64,000 bases of DNA from Kordia sp965283645 (GCF_965283645.1 NZ_CBDIPG010000001.1:5084001-5148000), one strand, 5' to 3'. Positions 17,211-26,609 are shown, counted from the first letter of the stretch. Notes: generated by a model from the sequence alone, not told the origin. Numbers and translations: made by a program.

Positions 17211-18557
17211 TTAAACCAATCCTCTCGCCTTCATCTCCAAATACTTATTAATCGCGTCAATTGTAAGATTTTCGGGAGACGTTAAGATGGAATGAATTCC
17301 GTATTTTTTTAATTCGTTGACAATTAAACGTTTTTCAAAGGAGAATTTTTCCGCAATGACTTTATCATACGCTTCTTGAATAGTGGCAGTTTCACCATGA
17401 ATCAGTTCGTCTAACTCGGTGTTTTTAAAGAAAACCACAACTAATAAATGACTTTTAGAAATTCCTTTTAAATAGGGAAGTTGTCTGTGTAAAGCGTCTA
17501 CGGTTTCGAAATTGGTATATAATAAGATTAAACTACGGTGTTTTATATTTCGTTTAATGTCTGCATACAAACGTCCATAATCCGATTCAAAGAAATCAGT
17601 ATCAACATTGTATAACGATTCTAAAATCATGCTCATTTGCGCACTTCGCTTTTCGGCAACAACGATGTTTTCAACCTTTTTAGAGAACGTAAACATTCCT
17701 GCTTTGTCTTGCTTTTTTAAGATTACATTGCTTAATACCAACGTTGCATTAATGGCATAATCTAACAAACTTAAGCCATCAAAAGGCATTTTCATCACAC
17801 GACCTTTATCAATAACAGAATAGACAGGTTGCGATTTTTCATCCTGAAACTGATTCACCATCAATTGATTACGTTTTGCAGTTGCTTTCCAATTGATCGT
17901 ACGTAAATCGTCACCTAAGACATAATCTTTAATTTGTTCAAATTCCATTGTATGACCAATACGACGAATCTTTTTAATTCCGTACATCGTCAAATTGTTG
18001 CTAATCGCTAGCAAGTCGTACTTTTTTAATTGTAAAAATGCAGGATACGTTGGCACCATGACTTTATTGTCAAAATGAAAACGTCTGGAAACCAATCCTA
18101 AAATTGATTTAATATATACATTCAGCTTTCCAAAAGTATATTCGCCACGTTCTGTTGGGCGTAATTTATATTTGAGTTCAATCGCGCTTGACGCAGGAAT
18201 TTTTTTAACAATAGAAAAATCACGTACTTGAAATTGTTCAGGAATTTCATCAATAATATTCGCTTCAACCGGAAACGTGTAATAATTTTCTAATTGAATA
18301 TGGACTGAATTATCATCACCATTGGAAAACTTTTCAGGCGTTTCTCGTTTTCCTAAAATCCCAGTTCTGGTAGCATATAAAATAATGATATCAAGAAATG
18401 CAAACGTTAGTAAAATCAGGAATAATAGTTTTGAAACAAAGAAAAAGTTTGGAAAAATAAAGCTAACCACAAAGCATACAATAACCGCCAAGCAAGCGTA
18501 AAAGAAACGATCTTGGAGATATAATGATTTGAAAAAACGTATGATTTGCTGTTTCAC
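17211..18557 (-). CDS. DUF58 domain protein (MoxR-associated)
   Basis: A 448-residue protein: two membrane segments near residues 15-65, then an immunoglobulin-like region and the DUF58 domain with the hallmark DDLRTINWKATAKRNQLMV and the following VIDKGRVM, which marks the start of a VWA-like fold. DUF58 proteins work with MoxR AAA ATPases, probably in envelope protein assembly or maturation; details are unknown. It lies 19 bp downstream of the moxR-type gene and is the last gene of the minus-strand cluster 17211-23470. Confidence 0.9.
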   Translation of the reverse strand: MKQQIIRFFKSLYLQDRFFYACLAVIVCFVVSFIFPNFFFVSKLLFLILLTFAFLDIIILYATRTGILGKRETPEKFSNGDDNSVHIQLENYYTFPVEANIIDEIPEQFQVRDFSIVKKIPASSAIELKYKLRPTERGEYTFGKLNVYIKSILGLVSRRFHFDNKVMVPTYPAFLQLKKYDLLAISNNLTMYGIKKIRRIGHTMEFEQIKDYVLGDDLRTINWKATAKRNQLMVNQFQDEKSQPVYSVIDKGRVMKMPFDGLSLLDYAINATLVLSNVILKKQDKAGMFTFSKKVENIVVAEKRSAQMSMILESLYNVDTDFFESDYGRLYADIKRNIKHRSLILLYTNFETVDALHRQLPYLKGISKSHLLVVVFFKNTELDELIHGETATIQEAYDKVIAEKFSFEKRLIVNELKKYGIHSILTSPENLTIDAINKYLEMKARGLV

Positions 18558-18576
18558 TAGGCGTTTATTTATTTAA

Positions 18577-19584
18577 TTATCGTGGAATTTCAATAGTTTG
18601 AATGATTTGCGCTATGATTTGTTTAGAAGTTACACCTTCCATTTCACGTTCGGGCGTTACAATTATTCTGTGTTGTAATACCGGAATCGCCACTTGTTTA
18701 ATGTCTTCTGGCGTTACAAAATCGCGTCCGTTCATTGCCGCATAAGCCTTGGAAGCTTTTAATATGGCAATGGAAGCACGTGGAGACGCACCAATGTATA
18801 AGAATTGATTGTTACGCGTATTGATGATAATTTCGGCGATATACTTTAGTAAATGCGGTTCTACAATAATGTCATTTACTAAGTCTTGATATTTTTTAAT
18901 TTGTGCTTTAGATAAAAACGCATTGATTTTATCTAACTTTTTTCCATCTTTTAAAGCATGCTCACGTGCAATGATTTCTACTTCCTCTTCCAAAGTAGGA
19001 TAGTCAACATTTATTTTGAATAAAAAACGGTCTAACTGCGCTTCAGGTAATCGATACGTTCCTTCTTGCTCAATTGGGTTTTGTGTTGCCAATACCATAA
19101 AAGGAGGAGCTAAAGGATATTTTACTCCATCCATCGTAATTTGGCCTTCTTCCATGACTTCAAATAAAGCCGCTTGTGTTTTTGCAGGCGCACGATTGAT
19201 TTCGTCAATTAATAACATATTTGTAAAAACAGGACCTTTTTTAAACTCGAACTCAGATTTTTTCATGTCAAAAATAGACGTTCCTAAAATATCACTCGGC
19301 ATTAAATCGGGCGTAAATTGAATTCGTCCAAAATGAACGGTTAATGTTTTCGCAAGTAACTTTGCCGTAATTGTTTTTGCAACACCAGGAACACCTTCAA
19401 TCAATACGTGTCCTTCGGCTAGTAATGCCGTAATTAACATGTCAATCATTCCTTTTTGACCAACAATTACTTTAGAGAGTTCTTGTTTTATTTTTTGGAT
19501 TCCTTCTTGCAATTCCGATAGATCAATTCTATTTGTGAATGACAACGGAGTTCTCTGCTCGTTATTTTCTCCTTGTAAGTCCAT
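18577..19584 (-). CDS. MoxR-family AAA+ ATPase
   Basis: A 335-residue AAA+ ATPase of the MoxR subfamily, cytoplasmic. Walker A is GVPGVAKT, Walker B is LLIDEINRA, and the MoxR-specific block ATQNPIEQEGTYRLPEAQLDRF is complete; sensor 2 lies in GASPRASIAILKA. MoxR ATPases act as chaperones in metal insertion or protein complex assembly together with DUF58/VWA partners. Here it is followed by DUF58 and preceded by DUF4350 and DUF4129 genes, the standard Bacteroidota arrangement. Confidence 0.96.
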   Translation of the reverse strand: MDLQGENNEQRTPLSFTNRIDLSELQEGIQKIKQELSKVIVGQKGMIDMLITALLAEGHVLIEGVPGVAKTITAKLLAKTLTVHFGRIQFTPDLMPSDILGTSIFDMKKSEFEFKKGPVFTNMLLIDEINRAPAKTQAALFEVMEEGQITMDGVKYPLAPPFMVLATQNPIEQEGTYRLPEAQLDRFLFKINVDYPTLEEEVEIIAREHALKDGKKLDKINAFLSKAQIKKYQDLVNDIIVEPHLLKYIAEIIINTRNNQFLYIGASPRASIAILKASKAYAAMNGRDFVTPEDIKQVAIPVLQHRIIVTPEREMEGVTSKQIIAQIIQTIEIPR

Positions 19585-19616
19585 ATATTGATTTTAGTAT
19601 AAATTAATAGCTAAAG

Positions 19617-20819
19617 TTATTCCTTTTTGTTAAAACGTTCTACAGCTTTTGTGATGTTTAATACGTCTTGTTCTTGGAAATGTACTTTCTTTTTTAGTTT
19701 TATAATTAATGATATTAAATCATGAATTTCGTCTTTATCCTTCCCTGATTTTAAAGCCAATCGTTTTACGAATTTTTCATCAAGTACTTGTGTATCCATT
19801 AAATAATCGTTTCGCAAATGTTCTAAGAAATACGTTACTTTTTTGCCAACTACATTTTCATGATCTTTCGTTTCATAAAACAGATTTCCAATGGTTTTTG
19901 TGAAATCGAGCGTTGTATTTTCTAATGGATTTATAATTTTTACAATACGTTGTTTTCGTTTTACATTAAACAGTATAAATACAAGTAATGTTACTAACGA
20001 TATAAACCAAGCCCAACGTAATGGCGGTTGCGATAAGATGAATCGTAATGGTGAATTGCTTTCATCCATTCCAACTTTATTTGGCGAATCGAAATAGATA
20101 TCTTTGTTTGGAATGTAGCCTAAAACACCTTCCGCATAGTTAAAATGTTCATCTTTTAATAGATGAAAGTTTGTAAATACAACAGGTTGTGTGTGTAATA
20201 AAAAGGCGCCGTCTCCAATAGGAATTTTGATAAAGTTTGTATAGATAGAATCTTTACTAAATTTTTGATAACCAAGCGGAATCGTAGTTAAGGTATCAAT
20301 TTCTGTAAAGTGAAAATTTTTGATTCCTTTTTCAAAAGTGACGGAGTTGTTGGTTAAATTGCCATTAGAAAAACCAAGTTCAGCTTTGGTTGACAGATTG
20401 TAATCATACTTCGTTTTAAACCCAAGTGAATCTTGAATGTAGCGAGGAATTTCATAGGTAGACATGAAAATTGTATTTCCTTCGGAAGCAAAATCTAACA
20501 ATTCATTCAAAGAGGATTCGTCAGTATAAAAGTAAGGATGAATACTTACGTATGTACCTTCAATTTTGTACTCATAATTTTCCCAATCGTAGTTATCATT
20601 AAAATATTCGTACGGTGTGTTTCGTATCGTATGAATAGATATATCGTCAAATAAATTAGAAAATTCTTTGTGTAAAACCTTTAAACCATACGGTTTTGTA
20701 TGTCGTTCATTATAGGTTTCTGACCAATCAATCGTAACAGGTTTTGACGATTCAATAGACATTGCCACAATGATAATGACGACTAATAAGCCGATGTATA
20801 TTTTCAATGTTTTACTCAT
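19617..20819 (-). CDS. DUF4350 membrane protein
   Basis: A 400-residue protein: an N-terminal membrane helix (residues 5-22), then a large extracytoplasmic region beginning WSETYNERHTKPYGLKVLH, the family opening, then a second membrane helix near 270-290 and a cytoplasmic helical tail. DUF4350 domains resemble GATase-like folds and are nearly always encoded with MoxR/DUF58. Its start overlaps the end of the DUF4129 gene by 4 bp (ATGA), indicating translational coupling. Confidence 0.88.
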   Translation of the reverse strand: MSKTLKIYIGLLVVIIIVAMSIESSKPVTIDWSETYNERHTKPYGLKVLHKEFSNLFDDISIHTIRNTPYEYFNDNYDWENYEYKIEGTYVSIHPYFYTDESSLNELLDFASEGNTIFMSTYEIPRYIQDSLGFKTKYDYNLSTKAELGFSNGNLTNNSVTFEKGIKNFHFTEIDTLTTIPLGYQKFSKDSIYTNFIKIPIGDGAFLLHTQPVVFTNFHLLKDEHFNYAEGVLGYIPNKDIYFDSPNKVGMDESNSPLRFILSQPPLRWAWFISLVTLLVFILFNVKRKQRIVKIINPLENTTLDFTKTIGNLFYETKDHENVVGKKVTYFLEHLRNDYLMDTQVLDEKFVKRLALKSGKDKDEIHDLISLIIKLKKKVHFQEQDVLNITKAVERFNKKE

Positions 20820-21553
20820 GCGGCAATGTTTTTAAGTAATACATTAAAGGAATTCGAAGCTTTGTCGTACTGTGATTTATCAATTATAAACTCGCCATAC
20901 CAGATGTAATTGTACAAATAAGAAGCATATTGAAATTGCTCGCGCAAGCTATCATTTTTGATTTCATACGTATATTCAAGATTGGTTTTTTCTGGATCGT
21001 ATGAAATAATTTCATAGTTGCTCATTTTCTTGAGCATGTTTAGGTATTGATAACGGACAGCCAAACGATAATCGTTATTTAAAGTTGCTTCCCTAATTAA
21101 AGCGTCAAAATCAACAATATGAATATTCGTTTCTACATCTTCATATTGAACTAATTTTTTGTCAGATCTTTTTCCAAAAACCCATCGTCCTTCACCATTC
21201 ATAATGGCTCTAACAATAAAATAAACAACTGCAATAATAATGAGTCCGTAAAATACGAGTTTGACAACATTTAAGTATTTAGCCGCTTTTTTTCTTGAAC
21301 CGAGATTGAATAGATCGTTTATTTTACGTTCTAACCAATCTACAAAACGTGTAAACCAACCTTCCGATTTTTCTATTTCATATACATAATCATTGCTATC
21401 ATATGCATCTTTAAAATCATCTTCAAATGTACGTGGTTGCACATCTGTAGCATCTTCTTGTAGTGGAAGTGTTTGCATTGCTGTAGAAGCTGTTGCAAAC
21501 ATAGTTCCCAAAAAGAAAAAACTTACGAAGATATATGTTAGTTGTTTTGGCAT
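20816..21553 (-). CDS. DUF4129 membrane protein
   Basis: A 245-residue protein with a signal-peptide-like N-terminus, an extracytoplasmic segment containing WFTRFVDWLERKIND, one membrane helix (about 95-115) and a cytoplasmic domain with NDYRLAVRYQYLNMLKKM and FQYASYLYNYIWYGEF, which resembles the DUF4129 domain of transglutaminase-like and MoxR-linked proteins. It is the middle member of the MoxR cluster, 5 bp after the upstream membrane gene, and probably part of one membrane complex with the DUF58 and DUF4350 proteins. Confidence 0.85.
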   Translation of the reverse strand: MPKQLTYIFVSFFFLGTMFATASTAMQTLPLQEDATDVQPRTFEDDFKDAYDSNDYVYEIEKSEGWFTRFVDWLERKINDLFNLGSRKKAAKYLNVVKLVFYGLIIIAVVYFIVRAIMNGEGRWVFGKRSDKKLVQYEDVETNIHIVDFDALIREATLNNDYRLAVRYQYLNMLKKMSNYEIISYDPEKTNLEYTYEIKNDSLREQFQYASYLYNYIWYGEFIIDKSQYDKASNSFNVLLKNIAA

Positions 21554-21558
21554 GTAAT

Positions 21559-22509
21559 TTAATCTCCTGAACCTATTTGATCAATAGTATCTTTTGCGTG
21601 AATATTTTCTTTTTCCTCTTTTAAACTATAGTAAATAATTCCTTGATTCATCTGAACAATGGCAGATGTTAGTAAGTTTAACAAATACGAAAATAGTTGA
21701 AATAGAAAAAGCACCACAAATTGGAAAGACCAACTCTCAGTAACTACTTGTACTGTATTTGGATCAGTTAAGGATGTAATTCCTAAAATAGTTGTGATGA
21801 TAAATTGAACAATTCCAATAACCAGTTTAAATACATATACTATAATAAAGAACACTGCAATAGCGCCCATTGCTGGGAAAAATTTCTGAAAACACATATT
21901 CAGACCGTATGTATAACATTCAAAAACACCTTTGTCTGTGTTTATATATTCCATTAATGTTGCATGAAAAAACATTGAAAATACTGCGGCTACAATTAAT
22001 AGAAACGGAATTCCTATAATGGTAACCATTAAAATGGCAGATGCAATTGCGACAGCAATAATTGTTAAAAGACCAATAGGAATAGAGGATAAGATAAAAA
22101 TGATCAGTTTTTCAATATTAGCTTTTAACTCATTAAATAGTTCTTTTGAGTCAAAATTTTGACCTTTATGTCGTTCATATAATTTAAAATATATTGGAAC
22201 ATAGGCATAATTTAGAACACTTACAATAAGTAAGATAAAAAAGCCTAACGAACCATATAAAATAATTGATCCTAAGTTTTGATCAAAGAAATTACTCAAT
22301 GCATTAGAATTTCTGTTAATGATTAAGTCATTAATAACCAATTCTTGATATACTTTGAATAAGTAGTAAGACATTGTGATTAAAATCAATAGAAATATAC
22401 CATTTACAATAAAAAAGTTTTTAAAGAAATGTTTTCCATTTTGTTTTAAAAAAGTGAACGTATCTTGAAAATACGCTCCAAAATCTCTCGATTTATACAG
22501 TTGAAACAT
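21559..22509 (-). CDS. Multi-pass membrane protein in the MoxR cluster
   Basis: A 316-residue integral membrane protein with about six hydrophobic segments (near 30-50, 75-100, 130-165, 168-190, 210-240 and 255-280) and short polar loops. Its start lies 17 bp inside the 3' end of the SpoIIM-like gene, so it belongs to the same transcript. No catalytic motif is seen. The MoxR clusters of Bacteroidota usually contain a membrane protein at this place, whose function is not established. Confidence 0.75.
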   Translation of the reverse strand: MFQLYKSRDFGAYFQDTFTFLKQNGKHFFKNFFIVNGIFLLILITMSYYLFKVYQELVINDLIINRNSNALSNFFDQNLGSIILYGSLGFFILLIVSVLNYAYVPIYFKLYERHKGQNFDSKELFNELKANIEKLIIFILSSIPIGLLTIIAVAIASAILMVTIIGIPFLLIVAAVFSMFFHATLMEYINTDKGVFECYTYGLNMCFQKFFPAMGAIAVFFIIVYVFKLVIGIVQFIITTILGITSLTDPNTVQVVTESWSFQFVVLFLFQLFSYLLNLLTSAIVQMNQGIIYYSLKEEKENIHAKDTIDQIGSGD

Positions 22510-23470
22510 GCAGTTTTAATTTTTTGTGAACAATAAAAGGGTATATCAAATAATAAAAAGAGATGATACCGAGTGTAATTAATATAATTCCGACAGAAAG
22601 CCAATTGGGCATTATGTTTGAATATCGAGTAACAAATCCTTCTAAAAAGCCAGCGGCAAAGGTAAAAGGAAATGTGCTAATTAAAATTTTAATTCCGTTT
22701 TTAAGCCCCATTTTAAAGGAAGCCATCCGCGAAAATGTTTTTGGAAACAGAATACTTGCACCAAGCAATAAACCTGCGGCACCTTCTATAACAATGGCAA
22801 AAATTTCCATAGCGCCATGAATCCAAATACCACGAACGCTTTCCCACAATACGCCTTGTTCATAAAACATATATTGAAAAGAACCTAGCATGATACCATT
22901 GTGCAATAATATATAACCTGTACCCAAACCACCAAAAATACCAAAAATGAACGATTTAATTCCGACATAAAGGTTGTTGAGCGTAATTCCGATAAACATT
23001 CCAAAGTTTCCGCCGTTTTTATAAATGGCAACAGGATCGCCTTTTTCAATATTATCAAGCGTTTCGTTTACATAACCATCACCCAAAATTAATCGGACAA
23101 AAGAATCGTCGTACGCGGCAGAAATTGCACCAATAGCAACAAAAGCACCAAATATTAAAAAAGCATACAATACATATCGTCTAAATTGATAGACAATGAG
23201 TGGAACTTCAGTTTTCCAAAAAGAAATAAAACGATTCGATTTCTCTCTTTTGGTTCTATAAATACGTTGAAAAGCGGCAGAAGCAAGCTGATTTAAATAG
23301 CTAATAGTTTTACTCTTAGGGTAATACGTTTGCGCATACGCTAAATCATTCATCAACTGAATGTAAAGTGATGAAAGTGTATCAGGATTTTTAAATTGAT
23401 TATTATAAATGGTTTTTTCAAAGTTCAACCATTTTTCTTTATTTTGCTTGATAAATGCAACTTCTCTCAT
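22493..23470 (-). CDS. Stage II sporulation protein M (SpoIIM)-like membrane protein
   Basis: A 325-residue protein of the SpoIIM/DUF95 family. The N-terminal cytoplasmic helical part is MREVAFIKQNKEKWLNFE. The membrane part carries the family motif GITLNNLYVGIKSFIFGIFGG and WIHGAMEIFAIVIEGAAGLLLG. The start at 23470 is preferred over an ATG seven codons upstream because MREVAFIKQNKxxW is the usual N-terminus of this family. It is the first gene of the minus-strand MoxR cluster and divergent from an RDD gene, 24 bp between start codons. No sporulation is implied; in non-sporulating bacteria the role is unknown. Confidence 0.88.
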   Translation of the reverse strand: MREVAFIKQNKEKWLNFEKTIYNNQFKNPDTLSSLYIQLMNDLAYAQTYYPKSKTISYLNQLASAAFQRIYRTKREKSNRFISFWKTEVPLIVYQFRRYVLYAFLIFGAFVAIGAISAAYDDSFVRLILGDGYVNETLDNIEKGDPVAIYKNGGNFGMFIGITLNNLYVGIKSFIFGIFGGLGTGYILLHNGIMLGSFQYMFYEQGVLWESVRGIWIHGAMEIFAIVIEGAAGLLLGASILFPKTFSRMASFKMGLKNGIKILISTFPFTFAAGFLEGFVTRYSNIMPNWLSVGIILITLGIISFYYLIYPFIVHKKLKLHVSTV

Positions 23471-23494
23471 AGATACGCTAAAATAAAACATAAA

Positions 23495-24235
23495 ATGTCA
23501 GAGATACAAATTAATACTACTCAAAATGTCAACATCAACTTCACTTTAGCGTCGGTTGGAGAGCGTATTGTAGCACATCTTATTGATTTGTTGATAAAGT
23601 TTGCATATGCAGGAATTGTATTTTGGATTTTTTCAGAAATAGTAGATAGTAGCCGTACATTACAAAATTTAGATTGGTGGTCACTTGTATCTATATATGT
23701 ATTGTTACTTTTTCCGTTTATATTTTATAGTTTAGTCCTAGAATCACTGTTTGAAGGGCAAACGTTAGGGAAAAAAGCAATGAAAATAAGAGTGGTAAAA
23801 ATTGATGGATATCAAGCTTCTTTTGTTGATTATATTATTCGTTGGTTTTTTAGAATTGTCGATTTAAACATGTTAAGTGGTTTTATTGCTTTAATTTCAA
23901 TAATTGTTAGTGAAAAAGGACAACGCTTAGGCGGAATGACTTCTGGAACATCAGTTATTTCATTAAAAAATAAAGTACGTATTTCTCATACAATTTTAGA
24001 AGAAATAGGAGACGATTATAAACCGCAATATCCAACGGTAATCAATCTTTCTGATAATGATATGCGCATCATAAAGGAAACATTTACAACTGCACGAGAC
24101 GCCAAAGACAATGATACACTCTTAAAACTAAGAAAAAAAGTAGAAGAAGTAATTGGTATTACTTCCGAAAAAGATACAATTTCATTCTTAACTATCATTA
24201 TTAGAGATTATAACTTTTATACCCAAAATATGTAA
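23495..24235 (+). CDS. RDD-family membrane protein
   Basis: A 246-residue protein with an RDD domain (residues about 15-150): ASVGERIVAHLIDLLIKF contains the Arg and Asp that name the family, followed by LVLESLFEGQTLGKKAMKIRVV and VDYIIRWFFRIVD. A C-terminal soluble helical part (about 165-246) follows. The ATG at 23495 gives the standard N-terminus; an upstream in-frame ATG at 23396 would run into the SpoIIM gene on the other strand and is rejected. RDD proteins accompany SpoIIM and MoxR genes. The stop codon overlaps the next start (TAATG), so translation is coupled. Confidence 0.9.
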   Translation: MSEIQINTTQNVNINFTLASVGERIVAHLIDLLIKFAYAGIVFWIFSEIVDSSRTLQNLDWWSLVSIYVLLLFPFIFYSLVLESLFEGQTLGKKAMKIRVVKIDGYQASFVDYIIRWFFRIVDLNMLSGFIALISIIVSEKGQRLGGMTSGTSVISLKNKVRISHTILEEIGDDYKPQYPTVINLSDNDMRIIKETFTTARDAKDNDTLLKLRKKVEEVIGITSEKDTISFLTIIIRDYNFYTQNM

Positions 24236-24840
24236 TGCTGTTTTACACACTTGACATTATAGGAACATTTGCTTTTGCCATTTCGGGAGTTTTGATAGCC
24301 ATGCAAAAACGAATGGATGTATTCGGAATTTTCATCATTGCTTTTGTAACAGCAGTTGGTGGCGGAACATTGCGCGATATACTTATAGGGAAAACACCTG
24401 TTGGTTGGATGAACGATTTAAACTATGTGTACACAATTGCTGGTGCTGTTGTAATTTCAATTTTGTTTCGAAAAAAATTAAACAAACTCCGAACATCACT
24501 ATTTCTGTTTGACACCATTGGTTTAGGTGTTTTTACCATCATCGGTGTGGAAATAGGAATTTCGTCAAACTTGCATCCAATTATTTGTATTGCTTTGGGA
24601 ACAATAAGTGCCAGTTTTGGTGGTGTAATTCGTGATATTTTGTGTAATGAAATTCCAGTAATTTTCAGAAAAGAAATTTATGCAACCGCTTGTATTTTGG
24701 GTGGAATTACATTTTTTGTGTTGCGTTATTTCAACTTGAAAGAAGATTTAATTTACATATTTACAGCATTGATGGTAATTTCCATACGATTAATTGTGGT
24801 GAAATTCAGAATACAATTACCAAAAATATATCACGAATAA
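24235..24840 (+). CDS. TRIC-type/UPF0126 membrane channel protein
   Basis: A 201-residue membrane protein made of two related three-helix halves, as in the YicG/UPF0126 (bacterial TRIC cation channel) family. The paired signatures are VTAVGGGTLRDILIGKTPVGWM in the first half and ISASFGGVIRDILCNEIPVIF in the second, each with the pore GG and the RDIL motif. It probably forms a trimeric K+-permeable channel. It overlaps the RDD gene by 1 bp. Its last 25 bases (from 24813) recur with changes at 26695 and 28584, as part of a duplication described separately. Confidence 0.92.
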   Translation: MLFYTLDIIGTFAFAISGVLIAMQKRMDVFGIFIIAFVTAVGGGTLRDILIGKTPVGWMNDLNYVYTIAGAVVISILFRKKLNKLRTSLFLFDTIGLGVFTIIGVEIGISSNLHPIICIALGTISASFGGVIRDILCNEIPVIFRKEIYATACILGGITFFVLRYFNLKEDLIYIFTALMVISIRLIVVKFRIQLPKIYHE

Positions 24841-24841
24841 A

Positions 24842-24884
24842 AAAAGAGTCAAACGACGTATTGTGCTTGACTCTTTATCCTTTT
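24842..24884. terminator. Terminator between TRIC and first barrel-type gene
   Basis: AAAGAGTCAA pairs with TTGACTCTTT, with flanking A and T runs, so it suits both convergent genes. Variant copies recur at 26727 and 28616. Confidence 0.82.
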
Positions 24885-24894
24885 TGTCTGTCTA

Positions 24895-26118
24895 TTATAA
24901 AAATTGGTATCCTAGAACAAAAGAAAATTGACTTAAGTCAAGTGAAAAAATTGCGCTTTTTTCTATAAGTTCTCTTGAAGTAGTAATTCTTGCTTCAGCA
25001 TAATATTTATTATAATTGAATCCTATTCCAAAAATACCACCGGCGGAAGTTCTAAAATCTTCATTTAAAGAAGCAGCATTTGCATCAAAATTTTGCTTTA
25101 AAGGTAAATCTATAATGACTCCAGCATTTAAAAAAATACGTGAATCATTATTTAAAAAAATATAATGACGGATTCCGAAAGGAAGTTGTATCGCAGCATA
25201 TTCTACTTTATAAGTTAAATCGGGTACAAGTCTCAAAGGAGCTGCCTTAAATTCACCTTCGCCTTTATATGACTGATAATATGGAGCTATAAATACTGCC
25301 CATTTATTTTTATTAAACGGCAAAACATATTCAAAATCGATTCCAATTCTAGGGCTCCAATTCTGCCCAGTTTCACTAGTATTACTTGCTAGACCACTAA
25401 TAGTTTCCTCGTTTTCTAAAGTAATTTTTTGATTCATGCCTCCGATTTCGGCTCGCAAATGAATTTTTCCTTTACTAATTTGTTCATATTTAGTAAAATC
25501 GTTATTCTTACATGTATTGTATGCTATAAAAAATTTCGTTAAATCACTCTTTTTATATCCTAACCTTGAAACCCTTTTTCTTGAAATTGATTCACAAGCT
25601 AGTTCTGTATATAATTGTTGACGGTATTCATTATTTACAGCTAAACCACCATTTTCACTTAGATAGTCTTTCTTTACTAATTGTTTAATATTTGTATTTT
25701 CATTTTTATAGAAAAATCTACTTATTCCACTATTCTTATACCTATACAAAGAAGCTTTTCCTTCAACTAAAACGTTAAGAAAAACAGTCTTTTCTTCCCA
25801 TATAGGTTTCCTATCATAGGTTAACTTTGCATAATCGCTTTCAGACATATCAATTTGAACAGTATGCTTTTCATATTTAAAGACACTTGGAATCACAAAT
25901 TCTTTAACTGAAACAAGTTTTGCAGTTTTTACAGCATCATCAAGCGTTATTTTATAGTCAAAACTAACAGGATTATTGATCCAATCAACATTTTTGATAT
26001 AGCAGTCCGTTTTTTGACCATTGTTAGAAATAAAATATCCCTTTTCAAAATTTATCTGCGCAAAAAGTCCTGTAGTTGACACAAAAAAGAGTAGTAAAAT
26101 TAAATAGTTTTTCTTCAT
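24895..26118 (-). CDS. Outer-membrane-type secreted protein, paralogue 1 of 3
   Basis: A 407-residue protein with a Sec signal (1-20, LLLFFVSTTGLFAQ). The N-terminal ~60 residues hold INFEKGYFISNNGQ and a CYIKNVDW motif; the C-terminal half is rich in alternating beta strands with aromatic residues (FIAPYYQSYKGEGEF, FLNAGVIIDLPL) and ends in GYQFL, the Phe/Leu end expected of an outer-membrane beta-barrel. The family is unknown to me. Residues 1-60 and the upstream DNA are nearly identical to paralogues 2 and 3, but the rest has clearly diverged, so the 5' end was probably exchanged by gene conversion. Confidence 0.75.
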   Translation of the reverse strand: MKKNYLILLLFFVSTTGLFAQINFEKGYFISNNGQKTDCYIKNVDWINNPVSFDYKITLDDAVKTAKLVSVKEFVIPSVFKYEKHTVQIDMSESDYAKLTYDRKPIWEEKTVFLNVLVEGKASLYRYKNSGISRFFYKNENTNIKQLVKKDYLSENGGLAVNNEYRQQLYTELACESISRKRVSRLGYKKSDLTKFFIAYNTCKNNDFTKYEQISKGKIHLRAEIGGMNQKITLENEETISGLASNTSETGQNWSPRIGIDFEYVLPFNKNKWAVFIAPYYQSYKGEGEFKAAPLRLVPDLTYKVEYAAIQLPFGIRHYIFLNNDSRIFLNAGVIIDLPLKQNFDANAASLNEDFRTSAGGIFGIGFNYNKYYAEARITTSRELIEKSAIFSLDLSQFSFVLGYQFL

Positions 26119-26322
26119 GAGTTTAAATATTAATTCAATGTATTCGGCTGCGAATCTAATAAAAAAGTGTTGAAATCTGAAAAATATTGTGTGAGCGTTG
26201 CGTTTTATTAATAAGCGTAGTGAAAAATGTGTTTAATCTAAAATCTCAACTTTTTGATTATACTGTTTTTTAGACAATCTTCTTTGGTAAATAAATTTAT
26301 TGTTATAATTTTTCTTACTGAA

Positions 26323-26541
26323 ATGAAAAAGATTTTCAATAAATATTTAGCTTTAATTGTTGTTTTAGTACTTAACACATTTACAAGTAAATGATGTTCA
26401 TAGTACTACTACAAACTATGCTACTACAAGTAATTTTAGTGGAATAGACTATTTAGTAGAAAACTCTACTAATGAAGTTGCTGCAATTACTACTTTCAGT
26501 CCGTATCATAAAGAAGAAAGTTATTTTCCGATTTTATTGAT
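26323..26541 (+). pseudogene. Decayed copy of the small secreted gene (copy A)
   Basis: Aligns from its ATG with the intact gene at 30102. It begins MKKIFNKYLALIVVLVLNTF but has lost 8 bp between two TTTAC repeats, giving a stop (TGA) after 22 codons, and further bases near 26517; similarity ends around 26541. Its -7 element is TAATTTTT instead of TAATTTTG, so the promoter has probably decayed as well. The same lesions are in copy B. Confidence 0.85.
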
Positions 26542-26609
26542 ATGTACTTTCCTAACTATGGTTGATCGTTTTTTTAGGTTAAACATTCATTGTTAAAAAT
26601 AGTAATAGT

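Noticed and set aside
22493..23470. Evidence of sporulation from a SpoIIM-like protein
   Set aside because: SpoIIM/DUF95 proteins are widespread in non-sporulating Bacteroidota within MoxR clusters, and no other sporulation gene is present.
23396..23494. Longer N-terminus for the RDD protein
   Set aside because: The extra 33 codons are antisense to the SpoIIM coding region and do not match the RDD family start.
24895..26118. Assignment of the three paralogues to PorP/SprF, SusD or OmpA families
   Set aside because: None of the family motifs is present; only a generic barrel-like C-terminus supports outer-membrane location.
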